Positions 34,770 to 50,954 are shown, counted from the first letter of the stretch. The stretch is 64,000 nt of DNA from Prunus persica (GCF_000346465.2 NC_034014.1:4470893-4534892); one strand, 5' to 3'. A program made the numbers and translations. The notes: generated by a model not told the origin, from the letters alone.

Positions 34770-37117
34770 ATGTCAGCTGCTGCTGAGGCTACCCATTACC
34801 GCCATTCAGTCAGCGGAGGCAGTGACGTGTCAGCCTCCGATGACTCGGACGACCAGTCTTGGCACTCCATGCTTGAGTCCACCGCAGGAGGAGGAGGAGG
34901 GCCTAAGTCTCAGCTTTCTGGGGTGTCTGTTTCAGGCAATGTTCAGAGGGGCTCTTGTGACTCAAATTGCTCTCTGGAGTTGGATTTGGAGAGTGGGGTT
35001 TTGGAGTTGAAGGTGGTGCATTTGAGTAAAGTTGAAAGAAATTGCAGAATTTGCCACCTGGGTTTGGAGGGTGGTGGCCCAGATGGGATCCCAATTGACT
35101 TGGGTTGCTCTTGCAAGGGTGATTTGGGTGCTGCTCATAAGCAATGTGCTGAGACTTGGTTCAAGATCAAGGGCGATACGTGAGTACAAACTTTTTCTCA
35201 TGTTAAATTAGTAAGCTTGTGAGGAATTCTGAATTCAGTTCCTTATTTTCTTTGGTTTTTGGTGTTTTTTTAGAAATTTTAAACACCCGTTTGCTGGATT
35301 CTGGATGTTTCTCTTTTTTGGTTTGAGTGTTTAATGTTCCTCCCAAATGCACCTTATGGAATAAATCGGCTTCTTTGTGTTGAAATTTTACTTTTTAAGA
35401 CCAAAAACAACGAAGTTGTCCTATCCCCATCCCCCCTCTGTTTTCACCGGTCTCTGCATTGAAGTGCAAGCACATGGATGCAAATAGTTTCTCTAGAGTC
35501 AATCTCTCACTTTTAATGTGGTTTTACTTCAAACTATGATCATCCTGTAAGCATCCTTAGTCTTGTTGAATAATACAACAGATTAGCATCTTGGCAGCAC
35601 ATAGCTTCCTGCTTCTCTGAGGTCAGCTTTTTGAAATGCATACTAGCCAAGTAGCTTCTTTTATTTCATCTAATAGTCACCTTTGTTTTTATTGTTTTGC
35701 TTCTTATTGGCAAGCTGAATGAGACGGATCACATGTAGAATAGAAGGCATATATTAAATATATAGAAGAAGAACAAATCTTGTAGTCGCCACTTGAACAA
35801 TCCATTGAATCCTAAGTACATGTATCATTATTGGTTTAGAGTTTTTATATCACGTTTTCTGTAGCATTAATAGTAGTGGAGAGTGTGGGTCCAATACAAG
35901 CTAAAGGAGTTGTCTATATGTGCAAGAATTGAGTTCCAGTGGTCAAGCATTCTTAGCAAAGATGCGCTTGTAAATTACTGCAGCACACAGAATTTCTATT
36001 CCTATGTTTAGAAGTGGATATCTTGCCCCATGCGTTTGGTTATGTATGCTGCTAATTAAGATCTAAATGTTTAAAAAAATCATGCCTATGGTTCAGTAAA
36101 AGATTTAGCGTTTGTGTAAACAAATTGGGAACTTTTTCCATTACAAGTTGAGTTTCTTTATGACATATAAGAGATAAATATATGTGGGTTTTCCTGTTTT
36201 CCTTTTTATTTTATAACTCCGAAGTTGATAGTTCGGGGAAACAAAACTGAACAGACTGACATAATGTACTGTTGACAAACAAGATGCAATTTTTCTCTAG
36301 CGTGTGGAGTTAATGGATGCAAATGAAACATCCAAGTTTTATGAGGAAACATAATTTACATAAGCTGCATCACATGATTTCACAAGAAAGTACTATAGGT
36401 GGGTTGGTAAGGCATGCTAATTCTATTCTGATTTTAGTCATCCTGGTAAACAAATGGAACGGCATATTGATGACGGGACGTTTTCCATGGACAGAAATAA
36501 AAGATTCCTAGCCAGATATATTTCAATTACTTAAGCATTCTCTTCTATATTCTTGATATATGTGTTCTGTTGGTTATAAAATTGACTGTGGCCTGTGTTT
36601 GTGCACAAGCCCCATAATACATTTTTCCTTATCTTTGTTTGTCTGGGTGACATGTTCTTTGCTGTCTGTGTATTTTTCTTCTTCTTAAGATTTGATATTT
36701 ATTGAACTGAAAAATGGATAAGAAGAAAGTAATTGAAGCGGCCTTCTATCCAATAATACTTGCTTTCCTACATCTGGTCTTGTGTTCCCTCAAAGTTTCA
36801 TATTTAAGATGATTGGATAAATTGCCAATTCAATCCCTGTACTAGGTAGCTTTTGGTCTGTGGTTAACAAACATAGTTTTATTTATTTATTTTGCAGAAC
36901 CTGCGAGATCTGTGGCTCCACTGCATTCAACATTGCCACTGAGCAGACAAATGAGGCAAATGGCACTACTACCACACTCCCATCAGTACCAGCAGCACCC
37001 ATGATCCTGGTGGAAACCAGAACCATGTGGCATGGCCGCCGCATTATGAATTTCCTGCTTGCCTGCATGATCTTTGCCTTTGTAATCTCATGGCTTTTTC
37101 ACTTCAAAGTGCTTTAA
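34770..37117 (+). CDS. RING-CH (RINGv, MARCH-like) membrane-associated E3 ligase
   Basis: Exons 34770-35179 and 36898-37117 join in phase (GATAC|A) to give 209 aa. Residues 1-80 are Ser/Gly-rich and probably disordered. Residues 91-147 form a C4HC3 RING-CH finger: CRIC, then CSC, HKQC, W-F, and CEIC after the splice junction. RING-CH proteins transfer ubiquitin to membrane proteins. One hydrophobic segment near the C-terminus (FLLACMIFAFVISWLF) predicts a tail anchor. Animal MARCH proteins usually have two or more membrane spans; one is found in some plant members. The 1.7-kb intron is ordinary. No defect is seen. Confidence 0.85.
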
Positions 37118-38825
37118 TGAACACAAGCAGGGAAAAGAAAAGGTCTTTTCTATAAATGTGTGGCGGCGGTAAGTTGCAGTTCCAAATCTTATCGTGCTTG
37201 TACTGCTACTTGTCTGTGCCCGGTCCTACTTGGCTCTACATTCTTGTTTGAGGCTTAGTTCCAAACTTGTACGCTCTCGGTCATCTGTAATATAAAAGGT
37301 GCAACCTGGCTATCTATAAAAAGTTATATTATTTTTGGATAGTAAGATCCTGTTTTCCATCTGTAATCTCCATTGTGAGCTCAGGGAATATTGTCTGGCA
37401 AATATTTTGTGAATGTAAGTCATATCTGTTTAGGTACGGACTCATCTGTACGGAAAAATTCCACGGAGATGCTCATAATGCCCTAGTACCATTAAGTCAT
37501 GACGCCTGCGAATGAAAGGCTTTTATCTCAGATGGCTTCTTCATTCATTGAAAAGGTTAATTACAGTGTCTAGTTTCTTAATGATCCTTGTAATACGCGC
37601 GTTACCAGCATGAATGCATCGATTCAAAATTTTCGGTTCATTCAAATGCTATGGCTACCTTCAACTGTTTGAGATTGATTATTTCATGTTTGGAGCATTA
37701 TATGTTTCACCTTGTGTTTATCATTTCTGCACAAGTCCTTGTTCATGCATTTTTGAATTCATCTTTTGTTGGATTATATATAAATTTTCATTAAAAGACG
37801 AGGTTAGAGAAGATCAAAATATCACTTTAGTTAGATGGATTAATCTTCAAGGCTGTTCCACAAACTGTTATTCCTAACAAAATGACAAGGAACACTAGAA
37901 AGTCTTTCTCTGGAGTGCAATTGAAGCAGACTTTTTGGGTAGGTAACTACTTGACCTTAGACTTTTGGTGTAGGCATCCCAATTTTTGTTTTTCTAACTT
38001 TTGATATTTCTTTCACAGCAAACTTTCATGCTCTCCACTCTCTGCATCATCCCCCTCTCTTTTTTGTTACACGGAGGGCCGAAAGAAATTCATAGAAAAT
38101 TCCAATGCTGGAACCAATTGAAGGAATTAAAAGCAAAATTTGTTTATACTCTAAACTAGAAATATGCAAAACATAACTAATACTTGACTTTACAAGTAAT
38201 TATATCCCTAAATTAGACATATGCAAAATTTAATTTCTTTTTTCATACAAGTGACATTGAAGAATGTGAGAAGCAAACATGGAATATGAAAGTAAAAATC
38301 AAGCATTCAAGTATGATTAGGAAAATTAATCTCTCTCCATAGCAACGTGACATTTGATAATTATCTTGACGTTTGTGAAAAGGTAATCTTACTTTAACAA
38401 AAAATTAAAAAAGGCTGCTTTTCTTTTTGTAAAGTTATAAAAAATTTATCCGGTCCTGCCCATCTTAGGGCCTTTGTGAAATTATCCACTACTTCAGTAC
38501 CAAAGATAAAAAGAGTGGGGCAGTAATCCACTGCTTTTCGGGCTTACACAACATAACTGGTTTGCGCTCCCGTCCATCTCATATACACCCCAGATTCGCT
38601 CCTAAAACCCTAAATCGTGCATATACCTCGGTAAGATTTTCATTTTTCCTGCTTCGCCTACAAATCGGATTCTTCAAAATCCTCCACTTCTAGAGCTACC
38701 AATCAACCAACTTTGAATTCCATCTCACTGAGTAAGACTGCTGAAATCCTCTCCGCTAAATTTTTCCATTTTGGTTTTGGTTTTGAAGGAATCTGTGTTA
38801 AGTTATTTGGGGTTTTTAGGGTCCA
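37118..38825. other. Intergenic and TIM10 promoter/leader
   Basis: No gene to about 38570. AAAACCCTAAA at about 38603-38613 is a telo-box typical of translation and mitochondrial genes, and lies in the probable TIM10 leader. A 5' UTR intron is possible (GGTAAG near 38630). Confidence 0.45.
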
Positions 38826-40419
38826 ATGGCTGCTGCTCCTAACAATGCGCCGACGGCTGTGGACAAGGAACAGGTAGGCACCCTTTGCTTCGTTGCCTTT
38901 TAGTTTCTACCTATTGGACAGTGTCAAGCAATTGAATTATTTATTGAAATTTTATGTGTGCCAAAGATCGGATTTTGGGGCAAGTTTTGGGATTTCATGG
39001 ATCAGATGCTAAATGGGTATTTAGAACTTGCGTCTTCTGTAAACTTGGGTGTAACCAAATTTGGTCATGTTCTGTAAATGGTCAATGATGGCGGGTTTAG
39101 CCTTAGTGAAACCAAGGCATTTCCTGGGAGTTAGGAAGCAACGATGTTGTTCATTTTTATGGATTAACAATCTTTTTCTTATGAACTATTGTCCTAAAAG
39201 TGGTAAGAGTGGTCCTTTTGAAATAATCTTGACGTTTTGGAATGACTTGAAGTTTGTTTTTCACAAATTTTGCAGATTTTTGGTATGGCAGAGAAGGAGA
39301 TGGAGTACAGGGTTGAGTTGTTTAACAAGTAAGTTCTCTGCGTGGTGTTGTTAGATGTCACGGTATACCAATGTGGTTTTTTAAGGAATGTGGGGTTTGT
39401 GCAAGGCTTATTATCTGAATTCTTCAAACTCAGCTTCTGTAGTTAGAGCAATTCTTTGCGCTTGCCTGCTTCAATTCTATTCTCGTACTTCGTGAGCATA
39501 TACGGTGGTGCACAAAAGAAAAAAAAGAGCTTATGATTGATACTTCCAAAGCTGCCTGACTTGTTAGTGTTGTTGTGTAATTCTGTGAGCATTATAGTAC
39601 CCTTGTGTTATACACTTAGCTAAGCACATCTATTTAGGTTGTGAATGTAAATTTGGTATATGCAATTTTCCATCTCTAATACTTCAGCTGTTGTGGTTAT
39701 CCAGTTTTCATTAATGATTTTGATTTTTTTTTCATATTCAGGCTTACCCACACGTGTTTCAACAAGTGCGTTGAGAAGAAGTATGAGAACTCTTTTCTTT
39801 TCTCTTTTTATATTTTATGCACCTGTATCAAAGATGTGTGGCATTTTACTTTTAGGTCATTTCATTGTTAATACTGAAGTTAGTGAATGTGAATTTGTCA
39901 AATCATCCAGGTACAAGGAGGCTGAGTTAAATATGGGTGAAAACAGTTGCATTGATCGCTGTGTCTCAAAATACTGGCATGTAAGTTATCAATCTGTTTT
40001 CTTATGAATTTGGTGCTGTGGTTTCCTTGTTCTTTCAGTCATTTAATTTCTTACGTCTATTTTAATGTCTTATCTATTGTCAGTGAAGTTCTCTAAATAA
40101 TTTCTTTGGTCAAATTTTAAAACTACTGGGATAGCAGTTTTCTTTTACAGTAATTTATTGTGTAAATTAAGTAGTGCCCTTTATCAAGTGTTGCTTTTGA
40201 TTGAATAAAAAGTAATAAATCTTGCATATATTACTTCATAAACAATTTTGCTACTGCTCTGAAACTATAATTGTGCAAATGGTGTTTTTTTATATATATT
40301 TTAGAAATGGTGGTTTTATTATATAAATATTTTAATGTGCATATATTTGAATTTTTTGTTGTTTGCAGGTAACTAATCTAGTTGGACAGCTGCTTGGTGC
40401 CGGTCGGCCTCCAATGTAA
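38826..40419 (+). CDS. TIM10: Mitochondrial import chaperone Tim10
   Basis: Exons 38826-38873, 39276-39328, 39742-39780, 39911-39980 and 40369-40419 give 86 aa, the usual length. Twin CX3C motifs, CFNKC and CIDRC, are separated by about 16 residues; they form disulfides in the intermembrane space. Tim10 with Tim9 makes a hexameric chaperone that carries hydrophobic precursors to the inner membrane. No presequence is present, as expected for Mia40-dependent import. Every exon is short, so a plain ORF search misses the gene. Confidence 0.93.
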
Positions 40420-42001
40420 AACTTATGCCTCGTCTGATTTGGGACTTTCAGTGCTTGACTGGGTGGGGTGATGTGGAGATTGTAATTGTTCACATTGTTA
40501 TGCCTTTTTGTTTTTGACAAATTGTCATAAGCTGGTTCCATTTTGTAGTCTAAGATATAAATAGGGACAGTTTTTAACATATGCCGCACTAGGTTCAAGT
40601 CCATAATAGGATTGGGCATCCATAATGAGGATTTTTTTTAAAATTTTCTGTTGAATAACTGCCATTGGTTTTAATGGTTCGGTTACACCATAAAATGTTA
40701 GGGTACTTCTACCTTTTCAGCGGCATTGTGAACCGAAAGGAGTGATAAGGGTTTTTCTGGTTTATTAATATACATGCAGCATTGCTTGAGTTCACTTCCT
40801 CCCTTCTCTTAATGAATGATGTACTGGTGCCAAGTTATGTTTGTCCCTGCTATTCGTTCCGACGATTTCATATGCACGATAGAGTCAATCAAATTATACT
40901 TGGTATAGCCGTTCCTAAGTGCGTTTTACATTAAGACGGACGAAAGAAAATCTAATCATGGCAGCCTGAACATAGCCCAGGACACAAACAAGTAATTTGA
41001 CTTCTATCGAACATAAGAAAATCTAACAAAAACGCGCGTTAGATATGTTTCAAACTATTATGCATTCATGTTTGTAATGGTTACAGTCGCTGTCATTGGC
41101 ATTGATCTATGGGTCAAATCTCCTAACTTGGGCCAACATGGTAACAATTGCTATCAAATATACCTGTTAACGCCTTGAGGAAGCTCAGTGGGGTGATGAC
41201 ACTGATGAGCAGAGGAGAGAATTTTAGGAAGAGGATGAGAAGAAAACGATTTGGGGGTGATGTTAATCCTGTGCTTCCTATTTTGGTTCCCAATCTCTTG
41301 TTGCTTTCTCATCTGTTTTGGAACCCATTTCCTTAAATTAAAAGTGGTTCCTGTTCTTATCCTACTGTTCTTGTATCTGGGTCTTTGAGAAATCTATGTT
41401 TTTAAAAAAATATATAGCTATTTAAATATTCGAATACATTTAAAAGGCACAACTGGCTATACTTTTTTTTTTTTTTTTGGGGTCAAGTACTGGCTATACT
41501 TTTTAAACAGTATAGCCCTAAATCTCTTTTCCTCTCACGCCTTATTCTCTTCTTCCTTTGAAAAAATAAGAAATTGAAAAAAAATTGCATCCTTTGCCCA
41601 TTCCTGGTTTGGAGTGGTCTTATAGCATAGAAGTCCTAAGTACCCTATTCCTGGCAATTTAAGCACCCTTTTTTTATATTCATTTTTCTTTATCATGCTT
41701 TCCCAATGCATTAATTCTCTGTATCTTCATATGAGGTTGTAGTTTGAAGGATATCTGATGCACGTTTTTGTTAGATTTTCTTATGTTCCTAATGGCCCTA
41801 AATCTGTCGCTGTGTTTCCTTCAATCGAAGACTAGTTACGAAATGAACTATCCCATCGAACCACTCATCTACTACATTTTCAATATGTTTGTTGATGTTG
41901 ATGTCAAGCAGCAGCAGTGGTTTATTAGTTGAGCTGAAACTCAAACCTAAAGGTGTTTATTTTGTTACAACATTCTTAAGATTTTATTACACTTTCATAT
42001 T
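40420..42001. other. Intergenic
   Basis: Tim10 3' UTR to about 40600, then nothing I can support. This is the left edge of the BSK array. Confidence 0.4.
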
Positions 42002-44957
<2,956 letters not shown>

Positions 44958-45670
44958 TAATAGTATCTGATAAACCAAGTCAGAGAGAAAGTCAGAGAGA
45001 GAGAGAGAGAGAGCTTGAAACCTAGCTAAATTGCGTGCATGAATGTTTGTGTCTAAAAAGTTGAGTTGTGCTTCTAGAGTTTAGTTTTGTACCACTTTCC
45101 TGGGTAGTTCTAGGAGACTTCAGGAGGGGAAATTCATGGTCACCATTACTTTAAAAAGATATGAGAAGTCATACATCAAATTATATGCATGAAATAATGA
45201 AATTGGAGCGGGGACAATTAGACACGGAAGGATCATATATATGGCCTTCTTCACCATCCAGCGGGGTCAAGACTCTCAAAGTCAACCAGGGAAGTTTCCA
45301 TTGTATTACCATCAAATTTTCAGTTTTTTATTTCCTTCTTATTCCCCATGAGCCATCTTCTTCCAAGGGAATGTCAAATGATAAAGAAAGCATGTTGATG
45401 CACCATAATCCAATAAATTGATGATCCGAAGGACATTTTACATGATACAAACTCAAAAATCTAAATCAAATAAAACACAGCAGAGCAAACAAACAATAAT
45501 TTTTTACTTGTATAGATCAAAATAATTAAAAAGATACACCAAGACCAACATAAAGATTGTTACAATTAATCCTGCTGTTGCCGCAGAGCAGAACTAAAAT
45601 GTCAAAGTGGGAAGATGGAAAAAGCTAGATACAATTGTAAATGAAAGGAGGGAAAAACACCTATACAGTT
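44958..45670. other. Spacer between BSK copies
   Basis: Includes the promoter side of the first BSK copy (a short GA run near 44994-45014) and the downstream side of the next fragment. No gene. Confidence 0.4.
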
Positions 45671-46310
45671 TCAGCTTTTTTTTTTTTTGACTTCCAACGA
45701 CGCTCCATCATTTAGAGTTTCCTGCGCATCATTGTCCATCCCTAGGCTCTTTAGGGCAGCTGCTTGAAGATAGAAGGCAGTTGGCCATTCAGGGTTTATT
45801 ACTAGGGCTTGCATAGCATCTCCAAGAGCTTCTTGTGCCATCATCAAGTAACATAAGCATAGCAAACACAGTTGGCGATATCATCGTCCCGCCAGCAATG
45901 AACTGCAATGAAGAGCAACAAGATACACCGAGGAGTAAGATGAAAAGTGTATGCAATTCTACTCTCTATCTGTCATATGCATAGTAGTAGGCTTTGTAAA
46001 GCTAATATTTCCTAAGGAATTATAATTTCTATTCATGCGAGGTTATCTGATTATACAAAGTCATAGATTTCTATGTTCAAGAAGACAGAAAGTTCAAATT
46101 CTTGTAACCCCGCTACTAATAACTTTGTCTAACTTAAGTCCAGATGAATATGTATCTGGATTTTGATGAAAGAACTTGTGACATGCAAACTTTGTATTTC
46201 TAAATTTGTGACTTACTCTGTGTAAGAATCTATCGCGGTAGCAAAATCCTTAGCTTGAAATGCAGCATCCCCATGCTTCTTAGAATTCAATGTCTCTTGT
46301 ATTAGAAAAT
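45671..46310 (-). pseudogene. BSK C-terminal fragment
   Basis: The last exon (45671-45905) reads [20 protein letters not shown] and [10 protein letters not shown], but lacks several residues and shifts frame ([14 protein letters not shown] then out of frame). The preceding exon (about 46218-46310) reads ETLNSKKHGDAAFQAKDFATAI. It ends abruptly where the copia element starts, so the rest of the copy was removed or displaced. Confidence 0.75.
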
Positions 46311-46960
46311 TCCAACATATAAACTTCGTTTGGCATCAATCCATATAAGGCCTGTTTTAACTTGCCCAACGTCTGTTTGTCCAGCAATAATGTAACCATG
46401 AGGCATACTCATATACATTTCTTCACATAAATCACCATTAAAAAAACATTCTTCACATCATACTACTACAGGGGCCAATCTAAATTTGCAGCCAAAGACA
46501 CTAGACGCGTATATTATTGATTTTTGTGACAGGTGCAATAGTCTCCTCATAATAAATACCATACTTCAGAGTATATCCCTTTTTTTTACCTGTCAATTGT
46601 ACCATTTGGCTTGTGTTTCACAGTGTGTACCTATCGGCACCCTACTGGTTTTTTTCCTTCTGGCAACGACACTAAATCCCATGTCTAATTTTTTTTTCAA
46701 GCGTTTTCATTTCTTCAGTCATTGCATCAGCGCACTTAGAATCTAACAAAGCCTCCTGCACCTTTGTGGGAATATATATTGCTGACATCTGACTCACAAA
46801 GGCTTGACTAGCAGGTGATAACCTGTGAGCTGATATATAGTTCACAATAGGGTATGTCACCATCTTAAACGTATCAGGTGAATATCTGTCTAGAGGCTTC
46901 CCACGGGTACTCCTTGGTGGTAGCTGGAACTTGTCACTGTCACTTGGCACAATAGGCATA
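46311..46960 (-). pseudogene. Copia reverse transcriptase fragment
   Basis: Reads LDSKCADAMTEEMKTLEKK, the copia RT opening, then in broken frames MYMSMPHGYIIAGQTD from the RT palm. Stops and shifts are frequent. Confidence 0.65.
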
Positions 46961-46994
46961 TCAACATGAGTATTAATAATCTGTTTTTCTATTC

Positions 46995-48260
46995 TTACCT
47001 TAGACGTGTCAGCAGAAGAGATTTCTTGGTCATGTATAGTAGGAGTAGAAGGGGGGAAGAATAGACTACATCACCACTTGCTGGCTCAGGGTGCAGCATC
47101 TCAGACAGTGTCACAGGCGCAGGATCTTCCAGTGCTGGATGATTCGATTCAGTCGGAGTACTGCTTGTAGAGACTCTCCCTGTGTGTGATTCTAGGTCTA
47201 CTGAATCAGGGAATAAAACCATCCAATTCAACTCTTCGACACCGAGAATCTCCCAATGAAGAGAGGAGTTAGAGATAAGAGTAGCAAAGTACATCTCTTG
47301 TTCAGAGAAAGAAACATTCATGAGACATAAGACTGGTGGGAAGGTGGATGATAGCACCGATAGCCTTTCTGGTGAGGAGAATAGCCAAGAAATACACTTC
47401 AAAACATAAGGATCCAACTTAGTACAATGGGGCTTAGGAAGATGAACAAACACAGTGCAGCCAAACACGCGTGGTGCTAGAGTCAAAGTAGAAGGAAGGG
47501 TAACATAGCCAGAAAGCTTCTCCTAATGTGTTTTAAACTACAACACACTAGTAGGAACCCGATTAAGGAGATAAATGCTAGATGTGATAACATTTTCCCA
47601 ATAGAGGGGCCTCATATGAGTACCAATGAGGCTAGCACATGTGATTCACAGAATCTGTCGATTCTTCCATTTTGCAACACCATTTTGATGTGGGATGTGC
47701 GGACACGTTGTCTCATGCACAATACCATGATCCTGAAAATAAGCCTATAACAACTGATTGACATATTCCCCTTCATTATCAAAACGTACAACTTTCAAAG
47801 TAGCAGAAAATTGAGTCTGAATCATTTTATGAAACACACGGAAACTATCATAAACATCACTTTTGTGTTTCATTAAATACAACCAAGTCATCGGAATGCA
47901 ATCATCCACAAAAATGACAGACCATCAATAGCTCGAATGAGTAGATACAGGCGCAGGGCCCCAAACATCAATATGCACCAACATAAATGGAACATAAGTG
48001 TTATTGGCACTCAAAGGATAAGCAACACGATGAGTTTTAGCTAAAATACAAGTATCACACTTTAAATCAGAAGTCTGATAACCAGAAAATAGCTATAGAA
48101 ATAAATGTTTCAAATATCTGAAAAAAGAATGCCCTAGGCGGTGATGCCATAACCAAATCTAATTCTCCTTTATTGCGAGCAGAACCCTTGACAGATAAAA
48201 CCTTCCAGGTGCAAACATCATCCACATAGTAGAGTCCCCATTCTTAGTACTACGACCAAT
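46995..48260 (-). pseudogene. Copia integrase remnant
   Basis: The frame at 46995-47486 reads PRVFGCTVFVHLPKPHCTKL, the sequence after the copia integrase core. Further upstream, frames contain VRFDNEGEYVNQLL-type and HDQNGVAKWKN-type pieces, with multiple stops. Confidence 0.6.
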
Positions 48261-48640
48261 AATCTCTCAGCTGCCGATATCCTGAACAAGACAAAAAAAG
48301 GGATATATTAATACAAGACAATTTAACTGCTCAGTCATTTGAGGGACATAAAGTAGATGATTGGACAGTGTAAGAACTAATAAAGTATGCTCCAAAGATA
48401 AAGGAGTCAACTCAACAGTGCCAGAGCTAGTAACAGGGTAGGCAACACCATTGGCATTAGTCACACTCGAATAGTGGGGAGTAGTATGACTCCGTAAAAG
48501 AGAAGGATCATATGTCATGTGATCTGTGGCACCCGAATCAATAATCCATCCGGGGTCAGGCTGAGAATCAATAGCAAGTAAGGTTTATTACTTGGGTTCT
48601 GGATAAGAGCAGGATCAACCACTGACGTAATACAAGGAGA
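48261..48640 (-). pseudogene. Copia aspartic protease remnant
   Basis: Minus-strand frames read WIIDSGATDHMTYD and GTVELTPLSLEHTLLV, the copia protease with its catalytic DSG. Confidence 0.7.
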
Positions 48641-48693
48641 ATAAGAAGTAGCAGACTGAGGAGAGATGAGAGTTAAGGACGGCATGGGTAGCA

Positions 48694-49314
48694 TGTAAGA
48701 TCCCACATCAACCAACGGAGAGGGGGTGATGTGCTTTATATGTGCACACCCGCATCCATCTAGCACGAGGCCTTTTGGGAGCTCACTGGCTTCGGAGTCT
48801 TAAAAACTCCGAAGTTAAGCGAGTTGGGGGCCAGAGCAATCCCAGGATGGGTGACCCACTGGGAAGTTGGTCGTGAGCTCCCAGAAACAAAACCGTGAGG
48901 GCCAGAGAGAGGGGGCCCAAAGCGGACAATATCGTGCTACGGCGGAGTTGATCCTGGGATGTGACAATTTGGTATCAGAGCCACTCTGCCGTGTGGTGCG
49001 AGTGTGCCGACGTGGACGTCGGGCCCTTAAGGGGGGTGGATTGTAAGATCCCACATCAACCAACGGAGAGAGGGTGATGTGCCTTATATGTGCACACCCG
49101 CATCCATCTAGCACAAGGCATTTTAGGAGCTCACTTGCTTTGGAGTCGTAGGAACTCCGAAATTAAGCGAGTTGGGGGCCAGAGCAATCCCAGGATGGGT
49201 GACCCACTGGGAAGTTGGTCGTGAGCTCCCAGAAACAAAACCGTGAGGGCCAGAGAGGGGGGGCCCAAAGCGGATAATATCGTGCTACGGCGGAGTTGAT
49301 CCCGGGATGTGACA
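48694..49314 (+). mobile_element. Complete Cassandra-type TRIM element
   Basis: Two 273-bp LTRs (48694-48966 and 49042-49314), each TGTAAGATCC..GGGATGTGACA, flank a 75-bp interior. The interior opens with the PBS ATTTGGTATCAGAGCC (initiator tRNA-Met) and ends at a purine tract AAGGGGGGTGGA. Each LTR holds 5S rRNA-like sequence including the polymerase III internal promoter (AGTTAAGCG and AGGATGGGTGACC..TGGGAAGT). This is the hallmark of Cassandra elements. Flanks carry TAGCA, offset by one base on the right. There is no coding capacity. It interrupts the copia gag/protease region. Confidence 0.88.
48800..48878 (+). repeat. 5S rRNA-like segment in Cassandra LTR 1
   Basis: Resembles the 3' two thirds of 5S rRNA, with boxes AGTTAAGCGAGTTGGGG and AGGATGGGTGACCCACTGGG. 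A second copy is at about 49148-49226. These are parts of LTRs, not ribosomal genes. Confidence 0.8.
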
Positions 49315-49347
49315 ATAGCACCACTCATATCAGCCGCCGGCGGTGGT

Positions 49348-49473
49348 GGGGCGACATACCCAGTCACCATGGTGGCCTTGTTATCCCTCCTTGAGGGGCG
49401 CTCTTGAGCTGGGGCGACATACCCAGTCACCATGGTGGCCTTGTTATCCCTCCTTGAGGGGCGCTCTTGAGCA
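49348..49473 (-). repeat. 63-bp in-frame tandem duplication in copia gag
   Basis: Two copies (49348-49410 and 49411-49473) encode on the minus strand the 21-residue unit around RRDNKATMVTGYVAP. Being a multiple of three, it would keep the frame. Confidence 0.75.
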
Positions 49474-49474
49474 T

Positions 49475-49877
49475 CACGTGTTTTCTTCTCTTGAAAAGCT
49501 TATGTTAGTTTTAAGATTGTTAGAATTGGCTTTCCTTGCCAAATGTACACTTTCATGTAATTCCTCTTAGCTCATCTTTAGAATTTGCATCAATAGGAAA
49601 ATCAGCAGTTGCATCCATATACTTTGTCGAGATGAGTAGTCATATAGGCCAAATCAGCATTTGCTACCTTGTCGAGATGACTAGTCACATAAGTTTGTCG
49701 AGATGACTAGTCATATGGGCCAATATTTCCAGCACGGGATTTTTAACCAAGGCACATGATTTTGCTTATTGTAAGTCCAATCATTGGCTACCAAGTGTAC
49801 TTCTGACCTACCAAAAAGGTTGGGGTTGGTCTCGACTCACCATCTCTCTGATTTACAATTTTTGATATAATTTTTAT

Positions 49878-49957
<80 letters not shown>

Positions 49958-50950
49958 CTCTAGTGAGAGACTAGGTATGGGTTTTAATTTTTAAGAGGCA
50001 TTTTTTTGTCTCTGTCATTTTCAGAGAGAAAGGTTTTGAGAGTTTTGATTTTGCTCTGCATCTTCTCTCTGAGAATGAGGTCTGCATCTTTGAGAGAGAG
50101 AGAGAGAGAGAGTGGTCTTCTTCTTCTTCTTCTCTATTTGCAGCTGGGTATGGTTTGAGTTTTCAAATAAGGTTTTCAAATAGCTTTTGAAATATGCTTT
50201 TATTTTCGAAATCTACTTCACTCATTGAGAAATTTTGAGAGTAAAACTTATACTCTGCATTCTCTAAGGTTTTTCATTGTGAGATTTTGAAAATGTTTTT
50301 TAAAATCTGCTATGCTTTTTATAATCTGCATCTGGCTTCAGTTATGACTAGTCATCTTATTTGTCTGCATCTGGGTTTATTATGACTAGTCATCGTTCCT
50401 AGTCTAGATCAGATTCTTGGTTGATTTCTTCAAGAGTACGGTTTTTTGAAGAAATTGACCTTTTCATCTCATAATCTATATTTCATTATGTTTGTTCGAT
50501 CTGGAGCTGAGTCGCTGGTGCTATGGAGTGAAGGAGCTGATGGACTAGCTGCCACTTACATGACGGATGATGACCCCCAGTTTTTCCCAGTTGTGGGTTT
50601 ATGGGTGAACAATTTTCTGGTTTTGTTATTCACAATTTTCTGGGTTTGTGTTCTTGATAGTTGACTAGTCATTGCATGATGTTCATGTATTTCTGGGTTT
50701 GTGTTCTTGCGGTTGATTAGTCATCATTATTTGTTGTTTGTTGTTTACTTGATTATGATGCTTTCACACACCTTCACCATAGTTGTTGCTAGCACAGGGG
50801 ATGCCTAGATTGATGAGTCCTTCTGAGTGCCTAGGTTGTCACTAGTAATCTTCTAGGCTTACAGGTACAAATTGGTATGCTTTGTGTATGTGTGTTCTTT
50901 GGTCAAGTTTTAAAGTGTGTGAATATTGCTGTCTATTTGAATAGCATTTA
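49475..50950. mobile_element. Unclassified 1.5-kb insertion in copia gag
   Basis: The gag zinc-knuckle segment (CTYCHSS.., ending near 50955) and the next gag segment (RRDNKATMVTGYV near 49470) are separated by unrelated sequence. It holds a long (GA)n tract (49881-49952) and a second GA run (50093-50111). The 10-bp palindrome TGACTAGTCA occurs at 49678, 49704, 50345, 50383 and 50662, with near copies at 49635 and 50714. I found no inverted ends, PBS or coding domain. Some of it could be displaced host sequence. Confidence 0.45.
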
Positions 50951-50954
50951 AATT

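Noticed and set aside
48800..48878. 5S rRNA gene
   Set aside because: The similarity lies inside a Cassandra LTR and recurs in all three LTRs; the 5' part of 5S is missing.
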